Assembly (NCBI RefSeq): GCF_001439925.1
Contig: NZ_LMBV01000003.1
Span: 243,009-282,581, forward strand
Origin: Peribacillus muralis
GTDB lineage: Bacteria > Bacillota > Bacilli > Bacillales > DSM-1321
Length of the DNA stretch: 39,573 bases
Reading direction: 5' to 3'
Made by a program: the position numbers and the translations under genes. Shown piece by piece: positions 17,639 through 26,641 of this stretch (positions are counted from its first letter, which is position 1; each line of letters begins with the position of its first letter). The notes beneath the pieces were generated by a model. The model ran no database searches and was not told the origin of the DNA. It worked only from the letters and a program-made list of their open reading frames with translations.

Positions 17639-18628
17639 TTAATAGATTAAAGTCAATATTTCTTCTTTTGTTACATTGCCAAAATAATGTCGCACGTCTA
17701 TCTCATCTAAGACATTCATGATAGCGTCCTTATCATAGCGTATTCCGGTAAGTTTTCGTTCTATATCCGCAATCTCGCCGACCCCAAAAAAGTCACCGTA
17801 GATTTTACAATTCTCAATGATTCCCTTGTTCACCTCGAGACGGATATCAACTGATCCCACCGGAAATCTATGCGAATTTTGCAAGTTGAATTTGGGCGAT
17901 TTTCCATAGTTCCATTCCCAGCTTTGATACCGTTCTTCAGAAATCTTGTGGATTTGCACCCAATCTTCCTCCGTTAAAACATACTCGGTTACACCGCCGC
18001 TATCCTTGAATATATTTTGCAGAAGGAATGAACGGAATTCCTCGACAGACATAGGTTCTTTAAGGAAATCAGCAATATTGGCGACCCGGCTTCTTATCGA
18101 TTTAATTCCTTTAGACTCGATTTTGTCTTTTTTCACTTTTAAAGCGGATACAATATGGTCCATTTCTGATTGAAACAACAATGTCCCATGACTGAACATT
18201 CTTCCCTTAGTCGAAAACATCGCGTTACCCGAAATTTTCTTACCTTCAGCGAGGATGTCATTTCGTCCGCTTAATTCAGCATGAATTCCCAGTTTCTCAA
18301 GGGTTTCCACGACAGGCTGGGTGAATTTCTTAAAATTATGGAAACTTTCCCCATCATCTTTCGTGATGAAGCTGAAGTTGAGATTACCCAGGTCATGATA
18401 TACCGCTCCGCCACCGGAAAGCCTCCGAACAACAGTAATGCCCTCTCCATCTACATAATCGGCATTGATTTCTTCAATCGTATTTTGATTTCTGCCGATG
18501 ATGATTGAAGGGCGATTAATGTAGAATAAAAGATAGGTTTCATCAATATTTAACTGTTTAAGCGCATATTCTTCAATGGCAAGGTTAATTCTCGGATCGG
18601 TAATTCCCTTATTATCAATAAAAAGCAC
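17639..18628 (-). CDS. lplJ: Lipoate-protein ligase (LplJ)
   Basis: This enzyme attaches free lipoate to lipoyl domains of 2-oxoacid dehydrogenases or GcvH by way of lipoyl-AMP. It has 329 residues. The lipoate-binding motif VRRLSGGGAVYHDLGNLNFS lies at about 76-95, preceded by IIIGRNQNTIEEIN, and followed by NDILAEGKKISGNAM with the catalytic Lys. A C-terminal accessory domain starts near 250. Length and position match B. subtilis LplJ (YhfJ). It follows the YhfI-like gene by 43 bases and is probably in the same transcript. Confidence 0.93.
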   Translation of the reverse strand: MLFIDNKGITDPRINLAIEEYALKQLNIDETYLLFYINRPSIIIGRNQNTIEEINADYVDGEGITVVRRLSGGGAVYHDLGNLNFSFITKDDGESFHNFKKFTQPVVETLEKLGIHAELSGRNDILAEGKKISGNAMFSTKGRMFSHGTLLFQSEMDHIVSALKVKKDKIESKGIKSIRSRVANIADFLKEPMSVEEFRSFLLQNIFKDSGGVTEYVLTEEDWVQIHKISEERYQSWEWNYGKSPKFNLQNSHRFPVGSVDIRLEVNKGIIENCKIYGDFFGVGEIADIERKLTGIRYDKDAIMNVLDEIDVRHYFGNVTKEEILTLIY

Positions 18629-18671
18629 AGTTGCTCCTCCTTGTATGCTTCATTCGCATCAATTAATCCCA

Positions 18672-19406
18672 TTATAGTTGGAATTCAAGATTGGTTTTCG
18701 CTACAGCTATTTCACGTTTGAATACCTCTGATGCTTCTTTTTTCAGTTGATTGATATCTCCATAATGAGGAAGATGGGTCAACAGCAACAGCTGTACGTC
18801 TGCCCTATCTGCTAGCATGCCCGCTTCCCTGGCCGTCATATGCCCCGCCTTTGAACCATCCATATCACTGTAAAAATTGCTTTCACACAATAAAACATTG
18901 GCATCTTTAGCGAAATCGGCCAGCTCCTCCATATAAGAACTGTCACCTGTGTATACAATTGAATGATTTTCAGCCTCTATCCTCATAGCAAAACAAGGGA
19001 CTGGATGCTTCGTTTTCATGAATGTGAATGTGCACGGTCCAATGGTCAACGGTTCATCGGCAGAATAAGCGATCCCCTTTGTCACGTCTTTGTACGTTAA
19101 CTTTCCAAATTCGGCTTCGTCTAAATCATGACCATAAATGGGAATGGTCCTTTTTTCGCTGCCTAATATCTGCTGAATGAACGCAGTGTGTTGCAGGACA
19201 CCAACATCCGCTACATGATCGGGATGATAGTGGGATAATACGACTGCACCGAGGTCTTCTGGCTTCATATGGTTTTGCAGCTGTGATAGTACACCGCTTC
19301 CACAATCAAGCAGAATGCGAAAATCTTCATATTCAAGCAAATAGCCCGAGCTTGCCTCATTTTTAGCTGGATATCCGCCCCAGCAGCCAATTACGGTGAT
19401 TTTCAT
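18672..19406 (-). CDS. yhfI: Metallo-beta-lactamase-fold hydrolase (YhfI)
   Basis: A predicted metal-dependent hydrolase of 244 residues. The metal motif SHYHPDH (His59, His61, Asp63, His64) is followed by TGDSSYMEEL and LLLTHLPHYGD, which hold later ligands. The closest familiar relatives are RNase Z-like and phosphodiesterase-like proteins; the true substrate is unknown. The start at 19406 follows AAGGAGTG; a longer frame upstream has no such site. It is first of a two-gene unit with lplJ and is divergent from yhfH, as in B. subtilis. Confidence 0.87.
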   Translation of the reverse strand: MKITVIGCWGGYPAKNEASSGYLLEYEDFRILLDCGSGVLSQLQNHMKPEDLGAVVLSHYHPDHVADVGVLQHTAFIQQILGSEKRTIPIYGHDLDEAEFGKLTYKDVTKGIAYSADEPLTIGPCTFTFMKTKHPVPCFAMRIEAENHSIVYTGDSSYMEELADFAKDANVLLCESNFYSDMDGSKAGHMTAREAGMLADRADVQLLLLTHLPHYGDINQLKKEASEVFKREIAVAKTNLEFQL

Positions 19407-19502
19407 GCTTAGGCACTCCTTTTTATCTATCATGGACTTCCCCATTAATATAAACTATTCTTTCCCTTATTTCATCTTTTTTACTTATGTTATAAAACAT
19501 GG

Positions 19503-19531
19503 TTGACACAATATATCTGTTATAATACAAT
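19503..19531 (+). promoter_or_regulatory. SigA-type promoter of yhfH
   Basis: TTGACA, a 17-base spacer and TACAAT, with a second TATAAT overlapping the -10. Start is expected about 40 bases upstream of yhfH. Confidence 0.7.
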
Positions 19532-19576
19532 AAAGCCATAGAAAAGAGGATCCAAAAAATTGAGGAGATGATGTTC

Positions 19577-19705
19577 ATGATTCAAAGCAGCGTCGAGTTC
19601 TTCAAAAACCTGCCTCCTAAACAATGTACGGAATGCGGAAAAAAAATGGATGAACAGCACGAATGCTATGGTAATCACTGTGACCATTGCCTTTCTGGTG
19701 AGTAA
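19577..19705 (+). CDS. yhfH: YhfH-family small zinc-ribbon-like protein
   Basis: A 42-residue protein beginning MIQSSVEFFKNLPPK. It carries CTECGKKM and CYGNHCDHC, that is Cys-x2-Cys followed by a further Cys cluster ending Cys-x2-Cys, the expected zinc-binding pattern of YhfH proteins. Of three in-frame ATG codons, the one at 19577 is 9 bases after GAGGAG. It has its own promoter and terminator, is divergent from yhfI-lplJ, and occupies the yhfH place of B. subtilis. Function unknown. Confidence 0.85.
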   Translation: MIQSSVEFFKNLPPKQCTECGKKMDEQHECYGNHCDHCLSGE

Positions 19706-19769
19706 TCAGGAAGGGTTATAACTCCATTTCCCAATTGTTCGGTTTCTCGGCAAAAAACATCCCACATAA

Positions 19770-19808
19770 AAAGAAGAGATACCGCTAATCGAGCGGTATC
19801 TCTTCTTT
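19770..19808. terminator. Bidirectional terminator between yhfH and the TetR gene
   Basis: A perfect 17-bp stem AAAGAAGAGATACCGCT/AGCGGTATCTCTTCTTT with a 5-base loop between convergent genes. Confidence 0.9.
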
Positions 19809-19860
19809 ACATTCATTCAAATATGATTCACTGTATTTGTAGCTCATAATAAGAGAATGC

Positions 19861-20436
19861 TTACGGAGAGGATAATCCTTTGAACAAATATACCTTGAAT
19901 AATTCAGCAATTTCTTCTTTCCCCAATGGATCATGATTCCTCTCCCAATCAAAAATTAGGGCAAGGTACATTTTCAGCATCAGAAAAGCTGTTATCTCTG
20001 GATCACAAGGCTGAATATAGTCCTTGTCAATCGCTATTTTTAGTTTTTCCTTAATGTAGGATACGATGGCCTCTTCCATTTCATTGACCATTTCCTGTAC
20101 GGCTGGGGTACCGATCTCCCGCTCTTCCTGAAGCAGCTTTAAAGATAATTGATGTTCCTGTCTGAACTCCAGGATTCGATAAACGGCCCGGTGCAGATTT
20201 TCAAAAAAGGAAAGTTTCTCGTCCAAAGATTGTTCAGCCTCATATTTCATTTCCTCTATCATTCGCTGAACGATTTCCTTGAATAGCTCTTCCTTATTTT
20301 TGTAAAACGTATAAATCGTCCCTTTACCTACATTGGCAATTTTAGCGACTTGGTCCATCGTCGTCGCCTTGTAGCCAAAAAGTGAAAAAGACTTGGTCGC
20401 AGCTTCTAAAATTAATTTTTTGCGATCTACAGACAT
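19861..20436 (-). CDS. TetR-family regulator (YhgD-like)
   Basis: A 191-residue one-component repressor. The N-terminal helix-turn-helix spans about 10-55 (ILEAATKSFSLFGYKATTMD, then VAKIANVGKGTIYTFYKNKE), followed by an all-helical ligand domain. Length equals that of B. subtilis YhgD, which also follows the heme genes. The ATG at 20436 is preferred over a longer frame because GAGGTGG lies just upstream. An inverted repeat near its own promoter suggests autoregulation. The ligand is unknown; the yhgE partner of B. subtilis is not next to it. Confidence 0.85.
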   Translation of the reverse strand: MSVDRKKLILEAATKSFSLFGYKATTMDQVAKIANVGKGTIYTFYKNKEELFKEIVQRMIEEMKYEAEQSLDEKLSFFENLHRAVYRILEFRQEHQLSLKLLQEEREIGTPAVQEMVNEMEEAIVSYIKEKLKIAIDKDYIQPCDPEITAFLMLKMYLALIFDWERNHDPLGKEEIAELFKVYLFKGLSSP

Positions 20437-20451
20437 CTCCCACCTCAATTC

Positions 20452-20474
20452 TGACCAAACGGACAAAATAGTCA
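20452..20474. promoter_or_regulatory. Possible TetR autoregulatory operator
   Basis: Half-sites TGACCA and TAGTCA form an imperfect dyad (11-base spacing) just downstream of the promoter and upstream of the TetR-family gene. Confidence 0.35.
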
Positions 20475-20479
20475 ATAAT

Positions 20480-20508
20480 ATCTTACCAAAAATATTCAGT
20501 CTTTTCAA
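20480..20508 (-). promoter_or_regulatory. SigA-type promoter of the TetR gene
   Basis: Minus strand: TTGAAA, 17-base spacer, TAAGAT, about 45 bases before the start codon. Confidence 0.6.
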
Positions 20509-20623
20509 TCATTTTTCGTTATCTGCAGAAAAAATGGCTGTCCAATATCGGGTCAGCCACCTTTTCGCAAAACACGTATTCAATTTAAGTGATTAAGCCC
20601 TGTTGTCGATATGAACAGGCTAA

Positions 20624-21559
20624 TCAATTTTCCTTTAGGCGGTTCAAGATGATTGTCGCCATCGCATCGATGAATTCCGGTTTAACGTTAGGCATATCGG
20701 GACGGTAGTATGCCGCACCAATATCATCCGTCACTACCTTACATTCATAATCATTATCATAAAGAACTTCAAGATGCTCTGATACAAATCCTACAGGTAT
20801 GTATATGAATGCTTTATAGCCTTTCGCTTGATGAAGGTCCCTCGTTAAATCCTGGACATCTGGTCCTAACCATGGTTCAGGTGTCTGTCCTGCGCTTTGC
20901 CAGCCAACTGCATAGTTTGTAACTCCTGCACCTTTTGCAATCATTTCAGCCGTTTTCTTCAGTTGCTCTGGATAAGGATCTCCCAATTGCAATATCTTTT
21001 CAGGAAGGCTGTGTGCCGACACGATCAAAGCATAATTATCGCGTTCTTCCGAATTCATCCTCCCGATTACTGCTTTTACTTGATCCACCCAATATTGAAT
21101 GAATTTTGGCTCATCATACCAGCTCTCGACCGAAGTGATCTGCAAATCACCGAATTTAGCGGCCTCATCATGAGCACGCCCATTATAGGACTTGACACTG
21201 AAGGTTGAAAAATGAGGTGCCAATACAATACTGACAGCTTCCTTGATCCCATCATCATGCATCTGCTTCACAGCATCTTCAACAAAAGGTTCAATATGTT
21301 TCAACCCTAAGTATGCTTTGAATTCGATTTCTTCTTGAATCGAATTCAATTGCTTTTCAAGGGCTTGTGCTTGTCCTGCCGTTATTTTTGCAAGTGGGGA
21401 CAATCCGCCAATAGCTTCGTAGCGCCCTTTTAGATCGGCAATCAATTCGTCACTTGGTCTTCTTCCATGACGAATATGTGTATAATACCTTTCAATATCC
21501 TCTTCTGTGTATGGAGTACCATATGCCATGACTAGAAGGCCCATTTTTTTTCTTGACAT
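20624..21559 (-). CDS. hemH: Coproporphyrin (proto-) ferrochelatase HemH/CpfC
   Basis: This enzyme inserts ferrous iron into the porphyrin; in Gram-positives the substrate is coproporphyrin III. It has 311 residues, one more than B. subtilis HemH. Metal-handling residues match that protein in place: Tyr13 (MAYGTP), His183 (SAHSLPEKI) and Glu264 ([10 protein letters not shown]). The conserved [15 protein letters not shown] is present. The gene lies 74 bases downstream of hemE and is probably co-transcribed. The B. subtilis operon continues with hemY, which is absent here; an imperfect hairpin and the TetR-family gene follow instead. Confidence 0.96.
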   Translation of the reverse strand: MSRKKMGLLVMAYGTPYTEEDIERYYTHIRHGRRPSDELIADLKGRYEAIGGLSPLAKITAGQAQALEKQLNSIQEEIEFKAYLGLKHIEPFVEDAVKQMHDDGIKEAVSIVLAPHFSTFSVKSYNGRAHDEAAKFGDLQITSVESWYDEPKFIQYWVDQVKAVIGRMNSEERDNYALIVSAHSLPEKILQLGDPYPEQLKKTAEMIAKGAGVTNYAVGWQSAGQTPEPWLGPDVQDLTRDLHQAKGYKAFIYIPVGFVSEHLEVLYDNDYECKVVTDDIGAAYYRPDMPNVKPEFIDAMATIILNRLKEN

Positions 21560-21633
21560 GAAAATTACACCTCATTTAAAAATTTTGTATTGTCCACCTT
21601 TACATGTCTTTATAGCAAAACCTTCACTCGTCA

Positions 21634-22674
21634 CTACTTTTTCGATGAATATTCATGAATGAAGGAAGTTAACCTCTTCAGTGTTTCCGGTTTTACGGAA
21701 GGGAAAACCCCATGTCCAAGATTAAAGATGTAGCCATCCTGTTCCATGCCCTGATCAAGGATTCGCTTCGCCCGATCTTCTATTACATCCCATGATGATA
21801 ATAGCAGGGCAGGATCAAGGTTACCTTGAACCGTCTTGTGGATACCCATCTGTCTTGCTTCAGTGATCGGAAGTCTCCAATCCAGTCCGACTACATCAAT
21901 CGGCAGGTCATTCCATTCAAGTGCCAAGTGACTTGCACCGACACCGAACATAATTAATGGTACATTCTCTTCACGTAATGAGGAAAAGATGCGATTCATG
22001 ACCGGCTTGATGAATACACGATAATCTTCAACATTCAATGCCCCTACCCATGAATCAAAGATTTGGATTGCCTTGACGCCTGCTTTGATTTGGGATTTAA
22101 CATAAACAATGATCATATCGGCTAATTTATCCATCAATGCAAACCATGCAACAGGCTCGGAGTACATGAAGGCTTTTGTCCGATTGTAGTTTTTCGAAGG
22201 GCCACCTTCGATCATATATGAGGCGATCGTGAATGGTGCTCCAGAAAATCCAATCAAAGGCACGGACAATTGCTCCGTAGTCAATAATTTGATCGTGTCA
22301 AGTACGTATGGAATGTCCTCTTCCGGATTCAATTCCCCTAATTTCTCAACATCTTTGACTGATTGGATAGGATTCGAAATGACTGGGCCAATCCCAGATT
22401 TAATCTCTACATCGACACCGATGGCTGGTAGCGGTGTCATTATATCTTTATATAAAATCGCTGCATCCACATCATATTGCTCTACGGGCAATCTAGTTAC
22501 ATACGCGCATATTTCGGGTTGATGGGTAATTTCAAAAAGGGAGTACTTCTCTTTCAGTTTACGATATTCCGGCTGTGAACGGCCAGCCTGGCGCATATAC
22601 CAAACAGGTACATGATCCGTTTTTTCTCCTCTCGCAGCTTTTAGAAATGTATCATTCGTAATTTCCTTAGACAT
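21634..22674 (-). CDS. hemE: Uroporphyrinogen decarboxylase HemE
   Basis: HemE removes four acetate carboxyls from uroporphyrinogen III to give coproporphyrinogen III, the step before the Gram-positive coproporphyrin branch. It has 346 residues. The signature [16 protein letters not shown] (about 23-38) is intact, followed by [16 protein letters not shown] and FDSWVGAL, then the C-terminal [18 protein letters not shown] precedes the ATG. It heads the hemE-hemH pair and is divergent from the heme-degrading hmoB gene. Confidence 0.97.
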   Translation of the reverse strand: MSKEITNDTFLKAARGEKTDHVPVWYMRQAGRSQPEYRKLKEKYSLFEITHQPEICAYVTRLPVEQYDVDAAILYKDIMTPLPAIGVDVEIKSGIGPVISNPIQSVKDVEKLGELNPEEDIPYVLDTIKLLTTEQLSVPLIGFSGAPFTIASYMIEGGPSKNYNRTKAFMYSEPVAWFALMDKLADMIIVYVKSQIKAGVKAIQIFDSWVGALNVEDYRVFIKPVMNRIFSSLREENVPLIMFGVGASHLALEWNDLPIDVVGLDWRLPITEARQMGIHKTVQGNLDPALLLSSWDVIEDRAKRILDQGMEQDGYIFNLGHGVFPSVKPETLKRLTSFIHEYSSKK

Positions 22675-22727
22675 TTATATCCACCTTTCAAGCAATCACG
22701 TTTCTATTTTTTATTCATTCCTTACAT

Positions 22728-22755
22728 AGAATATCAGAAGGATGTTGAATTTCAA
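22728..22755 (-). promoter_or_regulatory. Candidate promoter of hemEH
   Basis: Minus strand: TTGAAA, 16-base spacer, TATTCT, about 50 bases upstream of hemE. Confidence 0.45.
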
Positions 22756-22976
22756 ATTGAATCTCCTTCAACTATAGCTTTTTCTATAATAGAAGTATAG
22801 CCAACCTATATATTTGTCAGAAATTCGACGTTTTTAATTAGATGCCACACTGAATTTCCACCTTTTATGGATAAGTGGCATGAAAATATCTCAAAGATTG
22901 AAAATGGTAAAAGCGCTATTGATTGGGTAAAATGGGTATACAAGTACTATACAGAAATTGGAGGGGGAATTAATTA

Positions 22977-23492
22977 ATGAATGTATTCATCACGTCCGGC
23001 ACTTACGAATTTATGAAAAACAAGAAAGATAAGCATCCGAATGAAAACATATTACTAATGCAGAATGTAGATTCTGCCGTCCTTTTACATGAAACAACAG
23101 GCAAAACGCTCTTTAGCTCACCACGAAAATATGAAGTTGTCGATGGGAAGGGAAACCTACAGAATCATGGTTATGTTGTCATGAACAATATTCCTGTCAG
23201 CGAGGAAAAACAGCCCGTATTTGAGCATCGGTTCAAAAACAGGGCAGGACTCATTGAAAATGAACCAGGTTTCGTCGCACTGCGTATCCTGCGGCCACTA
23301 AATTCGCAAACGTATGTCATATTAACAATTTGGGAGAAACAAGCTGACTTTATGAGCTGGAAGGAGTCCGCTTCCTTCCAAAAGGCGCATGACAGCGGTG
23401 CTAAAGCTGCTGTTACGAACTCCAGTCAAAAGCTGTTTTCTGGTGAAGCCTATGTAACACAATATACATTAGTACAAGATTCAGAAGAATAG
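22977..23492 (+). CDS. hmoB: Heme-degrading monooxygenase HmoB (YhgC)
   Basis: This ABM-fold enzyme opens heme with oxygen and releases iron, and is known from B. subtilis as HmoB/YhgC. It has 171 residues. The catalytic C-terminal domain carries FEHRFKNRAGLIENEPGFVA and YVILTIWE, and SFQKAH with His138 at the heme-ligand position. Asn70 of VVMNN corresponds to the conserved active-site Asn. The N-terminal half is the less conserved HmoB extension. GGAGGGGG lies upstream of the ATG. It is divergent from hemE, placing heme breakdown beside heme synthesis. Confidence 0.92.
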   Translation: MNVFITSGTYEFMKNKKDKHPNENILLMQNVDSAVLLHETTGKTLFSSPRKYEVVDGKGNLQNHGYVVMNNIPVSEEKQPVFEHRFKNRAGLIENEPGFVALRILRPLNSQTYVILTIWEKQADFMSWKESASFQKAHDSGAKAAVTNSSQKLFSGEAYVTQYTLVQDSEE

Positions 23493-23510
23493 TTCATATC
23501 GATACAAAAT

Positions 23511-23536
23511 AAGCCCGTTCTTTTAAGAACGCGCTT
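23511..23536 (+). terminator. Hairpin after hmoB
   Basis: CGTTCTT/AAGAACG with an outer AAGC/GCTT pair forms a stem just after the hmoB stop. There is no clear T-run, so it may be part of the adjoining repeat rather than a terminator. Confidence 0.4.
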
Positions 23537-23539
23537 TAT

Positions 23540-23740
23540 GCTGTAGACATTCTCGAGGAAAATCGAAGTTTGTCTGCAGTTTTTTTGGTTCTAGATTCGC
23601 TTTTGGACTTCAAGCGTTTCTTTCCACTACGGGCACTTCGCTTATCCAGAGGCGGTCCGCCCTCGGCATGCGCCTGGGAATCTCCCGTGACTCGCATTTC
23701 CCTCAGGAGTCTCGCCCCCTTCATTCCATGCCACTTTTTT
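23540..23740. repeat. Dispersed intergenic repeat, full-length copy
   Basis: A block with GC content well above its surroundings. On the minus strand it holds GCGAGACTCCTGAGGGAAAT, an inner complementary pair around GGGCGGACCGCC, and AAGCGAAGTGCCCG. This resembles an intergenic repeat I know from several Bacillaceae genomes. The left part (23542-23579) can form a hairpin, CTGCAGAC pairing with GTCTACAG. A partial second copy lies at 39400-39460. No coding function is supported. Confidence 0.7.
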
Positions 23741-23919
23741 TACCAATTAAGTTCATTATTTTAAAATAGAACGGTTAATACTTTGAGGTGAATGCACAGA
23801 AAAGGAGAATGATGCCCGTTGCTGGCATCACCTCATAACATTCCGACAAATTCCTTGTTTATTTCCGGGGAAATGCTGCGGATAGTTACAAATATTTTAT
23901 CTTGACGCATCATTATTTT

Positions 23920-24534
23920 TTAGCCGAATTTCCCTAACACCTTGTATAAGTTAATCAAGAGTATAGTGAAAGAGCCCCCTAATGCATATCCTGCCAAGAC
24001 ATCTGTTGGAAAATGGACATTCATGTATATTCGGCTTAGCCCGATTAAAAGAATAAGGAAAGTGAATCCGATTCCCACTACCCATTTTAATGTGTTTCTC
24101 TTAACTTCTTTAATGATCAAATAAGCCAAGATACTGAAGAATACTAGGCCAACCATCGCATGTCCGCTTGGAAAACTGAAGCCTGATGCCTCCACAAGCT
24201 GATCGTCAGGCCGCTGTCTTTGGATTTGATTTTTTATCGTCCTTTTTAATAGATCGACTCCACCCATTCCAATCGAGAATACGGCCATCAATAAATAATC
24301 CTTCTTTACGATCCATAAATAGAGAATAATTAGTATGCTTCCAAAACCAATGACCACAGACTTCCCTAGGAGGGTGATGTACTTCAAAAACGAGAACGAA
24401 AATGTATGTTCATCAACCTTAAAGGCCAAGTATGTATCAAGTGCTAAAATTCGCTCACTACGGACTTCATGCACAAGCAAAAAGAATAGCATTAAGCAAA
24501 GCAAAACTGCTGCAATCCATGAATGTTTAATCAT
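23920..24534 (-). CDS. PAP2-family membrane phosphatase
   Basis: A membrane acid phosphatase of the PAP2 superfamily, 204 residues. Such enzymes dephosphorylate lipids such as phosphatidylglycerol phosphate or undecaprenyl pyrophosphate. The three catalytic motifs are present: KNQIQRQRP (about 117-125), FSFPSGH (139-145) and SRIYMNVHFPTD (185-196 region). Five or six hydrophobic segments are visible. The N-terminus has one membrane helix starting at residue 7. It is convergent with upstream sequence and divergent from the M20 gene. Substrate not deducible. Confidence 0.87.
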   Translation of the reverse strand: MIKHSWIAAVLLCLMLFFLLVHEVRSERILALDTYLAFKVDEHTFSFSFLKYITLLGKSVVIGFGSILIILYLWIVKKDYLLMAVFSIGMGGVDLLKRTIKNQIQRQRPDDQLVEASGFSFPSGHAMVGLVFFSILAYLIIKEVKRNTLKWVVGIGFTFLILLIGLSRIYMNVHFPTDVLAGYALGGSFTILLINLYKVLGKFG

Positions 24535-24623
24535 AACTTAACTCTCCTCGGCGACTAATAGACTCTGATTATTCAGAATATGATATACTATTTACAATTA
24601 AACCAATCATTGGGAGGCGCAAT

Positions 24624-25835
24624 ATGATACATCAATTACACGCTCTTCTAGAAGGTTCTTATGATGAAATGGTTTCCATCAGGAGGTTTCTTCATCAACA
24701 TCCCGAGCTTTCGTTTCAAGAAACACAAACTGCGGCCTTCATCGCTGATTATTATGAAAAACTGGGGATCGAACACCAATCCAATATAGGCGGAAATGGT
24801 GTCATTGCCACGATCACAGGCAACAAACCCGGTAAAACGGTGGCATTGCGTGCTGATTTCGATGCCTTACCGATTCAAGATGAAAAGAAGGTTCCGTATA
24901 AATCTTCCGTACCAGGCGTCATGCATGCATGTGGACACGATGGACATACAGCGGCACTCCTTGTTCTAGCTAAGAAACTGAATGAGCTGAAGGATGAGCT
25001 CCAAGGTCGTTATCTCTTTATCCACCAGCATGCTGAAGAATATGCTCCAGGTGGTGCCAAGCCGATGATTGAGGCAGGCTGCCTTGACGGGGTGGATGTC
25101 ATTTTGGGAACCCACTTATGGGCTACGGTCCCGACTGGTACTGTTCAATACACCTACGGACCATTAATGGCTGCTGCTGACCGATTTGAAATCATCATTC
25201 AAGGACAGGGCGGACATGGAGCACAGCCTCATAAAACCCGTGATGCAATCGTCACCGGCTCCCAGCTAGTCATGAATTTACAGCAAATCGTAAGCCGCCG
25301 CCTGAATCCGATAGATTCTGCAGTCATCTCCATCGGTTCATTTGTAGCTGATAATGCCTTTAATGTCATTGCTGATAAAGCTAGAATAATCGGGACAGTC
25401 CGCACCTTCAAGGACGATGTCCGCTCATTTATAAGCGAAGAGATAGAGCGGGTTGTTAAAGGAACCTGCATAGCTGCAAACTGTACCTATGATTATCAAT
25501 ACTTCCAAGGCTATCCGCCTGTTATCCCACATGACGAAGAAACGAAATTCCTTATCGAGAGCACCAAGATGATCAAGGAAGTTCAGGTTACGGAGGAGAT
25601 TGATCCGGATATGACAGGAGAAGACTTTTCTTATTATTTACAAAAGGTGAAGGGAACATTCTTCTTTACAGGCGCCAAGCCAACTAATGAACAAGCATAT
25701 CCCCACCATCACCCATTGTTTGATTTTGATGAAAAGGCCATGCTCATTGCAGCAAAAATTTTAGGTACGGCAGCGATAACTTATCATAATAAGGATCAAT
25801 TATCGCAAAGGGCGAACGAATCTATAATACAGTAA
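24624..25835 (+). CDS. M20-family amidohydrolase (YhaA-like)
   Basis: A metal-dependent aminoacylase-type hydrolase of 403 residues, predicted to cleave N-acyl amino acids or similar amides. Metal ligands and active-site residues are in HACGHDGH (101-108), QHAEEYAPGG (Glu138, Glu139) and the later EDFSYYL and HHHPLFDFDE regions. The dimerisation domain is about 180-300. GGGAGGCG precedes the ATG. Length and location beside ecsABC match B. subtilis yhaA. It ends in a terminator shared with ecsC. Confidence 0.88.
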   Translation: MIHQLHALLEGSYDEMVSIRRFLHQHPELSFQETQTAAFIADYYEKLGIEHQSNIGGNGVIATITGNKPGKTVALRADFDALPIQDEKKVPYKSSVPGVMHACGHDGHTAALLVLAKKLNELKDELQGRYLFIHQHAEEYAPGGAKPMIEAGCLDGVDVILGTHLWATVPTGTVQYTYGPLMAAADRFEIIIQGQGGHGAQPHKTRDAIVTGSQLVMNLQQIVSRRLNPIDSAVISIGSFVADNAFNVIADKARIIGTVRTFKDDVRSFISEEIERVVKGTCIAANCTYDYQYFQGYPPVIPHDEETKFLIESTKMIKEVQVTEEIDPDMTGEDFSYYLQKVKGTFFFTGAKPTNEQAYPHHHPLFDFDEKAMLIAAKILGTAAITYHNKDQLSQRANESIIQ

Positions 25836-25840
25836 TGGAA

Positions 25841-25866
25841 AAGGGACGGGTTCCTCCCCGTCCCTT
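25841..25866. terminator. Bidirectional terminator between yhaA-like gene and ecsC
   Basis: AAGGGACGGG and CCCGTCCCTT form a 10-bp stem around a 6-base loop, shared by convergent genes. Confidence 0.8.
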
Positions 25867-26570
25867 CACTCTTTAAGCAGCCTGACTCGGTAACAATTGA
25901 CAGCCGTCTCCCCTAGCTGTTCCAGTAATTGATGGTTAGCATATGCACCGACAGCGGCCCCCAAACCCGGGACGAGCTGGAACAACTTAATGACATCGAT
26001 GTGATCGCGATATTCCTGCTGAAATTCCTGCCAGTCAATCTCAGGCACATCCGTGGTATCCCATTCTTCTATCACCTTTAATGTCGCCAGCCTTTTCTCC
26101 TCGCTTGAGAACGCCATCTGGAAAATATGGAGGATAAAAAGACGTTCCTCATACTTGTTTGGATCGAACCCGTATAATCTTGAGATTTCAAATAATAACT
26201 TCATCTTGATGCTTAGCAGTAAAGGGAAATCAGCCAGACCAATCAAAAGCCCTGCCGCCCCTGTCCCCACCCCCTCCAAAATAGCTGTCTTGCGATAGGT
26301 CGCTACCGTTTCCGCAACCCATTCCTCTTTTTGCTGGAAGGAAAGAAGCATTACGTTTTTCTCTTTGGACATATATTTAGATCCTGATAATACTGTCTCA
26401 ATCATCGCTTTAATGCTATCGGTGATCATTTTATGCACACGGTCCGGAATGTAGCCATTCACTTTCGTTTGCGCCTTTTTGGACATCCGCTCAAACCTGC
26501 CCGATTTCTTCGCCACCTTCTTTTTCCATGTTATTAGCTCCGCCAATGCCATTTGTTCATATTCATTCAT
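25866..26570 (-). CDS. ecsC: EcsC-family protein
   Basis: The third gene of the ecs cluster, 234 residues (B. subtilis EcsC 236). It opens with NEYEQMALAELITWKKKVAK and contains a glycine-rich hydrophobic segment GVGTGAAGLLIGLADFPLLL, typical of the family. Function is unknown; in B. subtilis ecsC is dispensable for the secretion phenotype of ecsAB. A terminator separates it from ecsB, so it may have its own promoter. Confidence 0.9.
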   Translation of the reverse strand: MNEYEQMALAELITWKKKVAKKSGRFERMSKKAQTKVNGYIPDRVHKMITDSIKAMIETVLSGSKYMSKEKNVMLLSFQQKEEWVAETVATYRKTAILEGVGTGAAGLLIGLADFPLLLSIKMKLLFEISRLYGFDPNKYEERLFILHIFQMAFSSEEKRLATLKVIEEWDTTDVPEIDWQEFQQEYRDHIDVIKLFQLVPGLGAAVGAYANHQLLEQLGETAVNCYRVRLLKE

Positions 26571-26641
26571 TTACGCACCCCCGTTATATATGTATATACT
26601 TCCATCAAGGCTTTTATTGTTCATTTTCATTTCTGAAAAGA

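Noticed and set aside
20591..20625. Hairpin after hemH as an intrinsic terminator
   Set aside because: The stem has two bulges and no T-run on the minus strand; termination of hemEH here is unproven.
23536..23724. 62-codon minus-strand frame inside the dispersed repeat
   Set aside because: Very basic, follows the repeat exactly, and has no ribosome-binding site; such frames are repeat artefacts.
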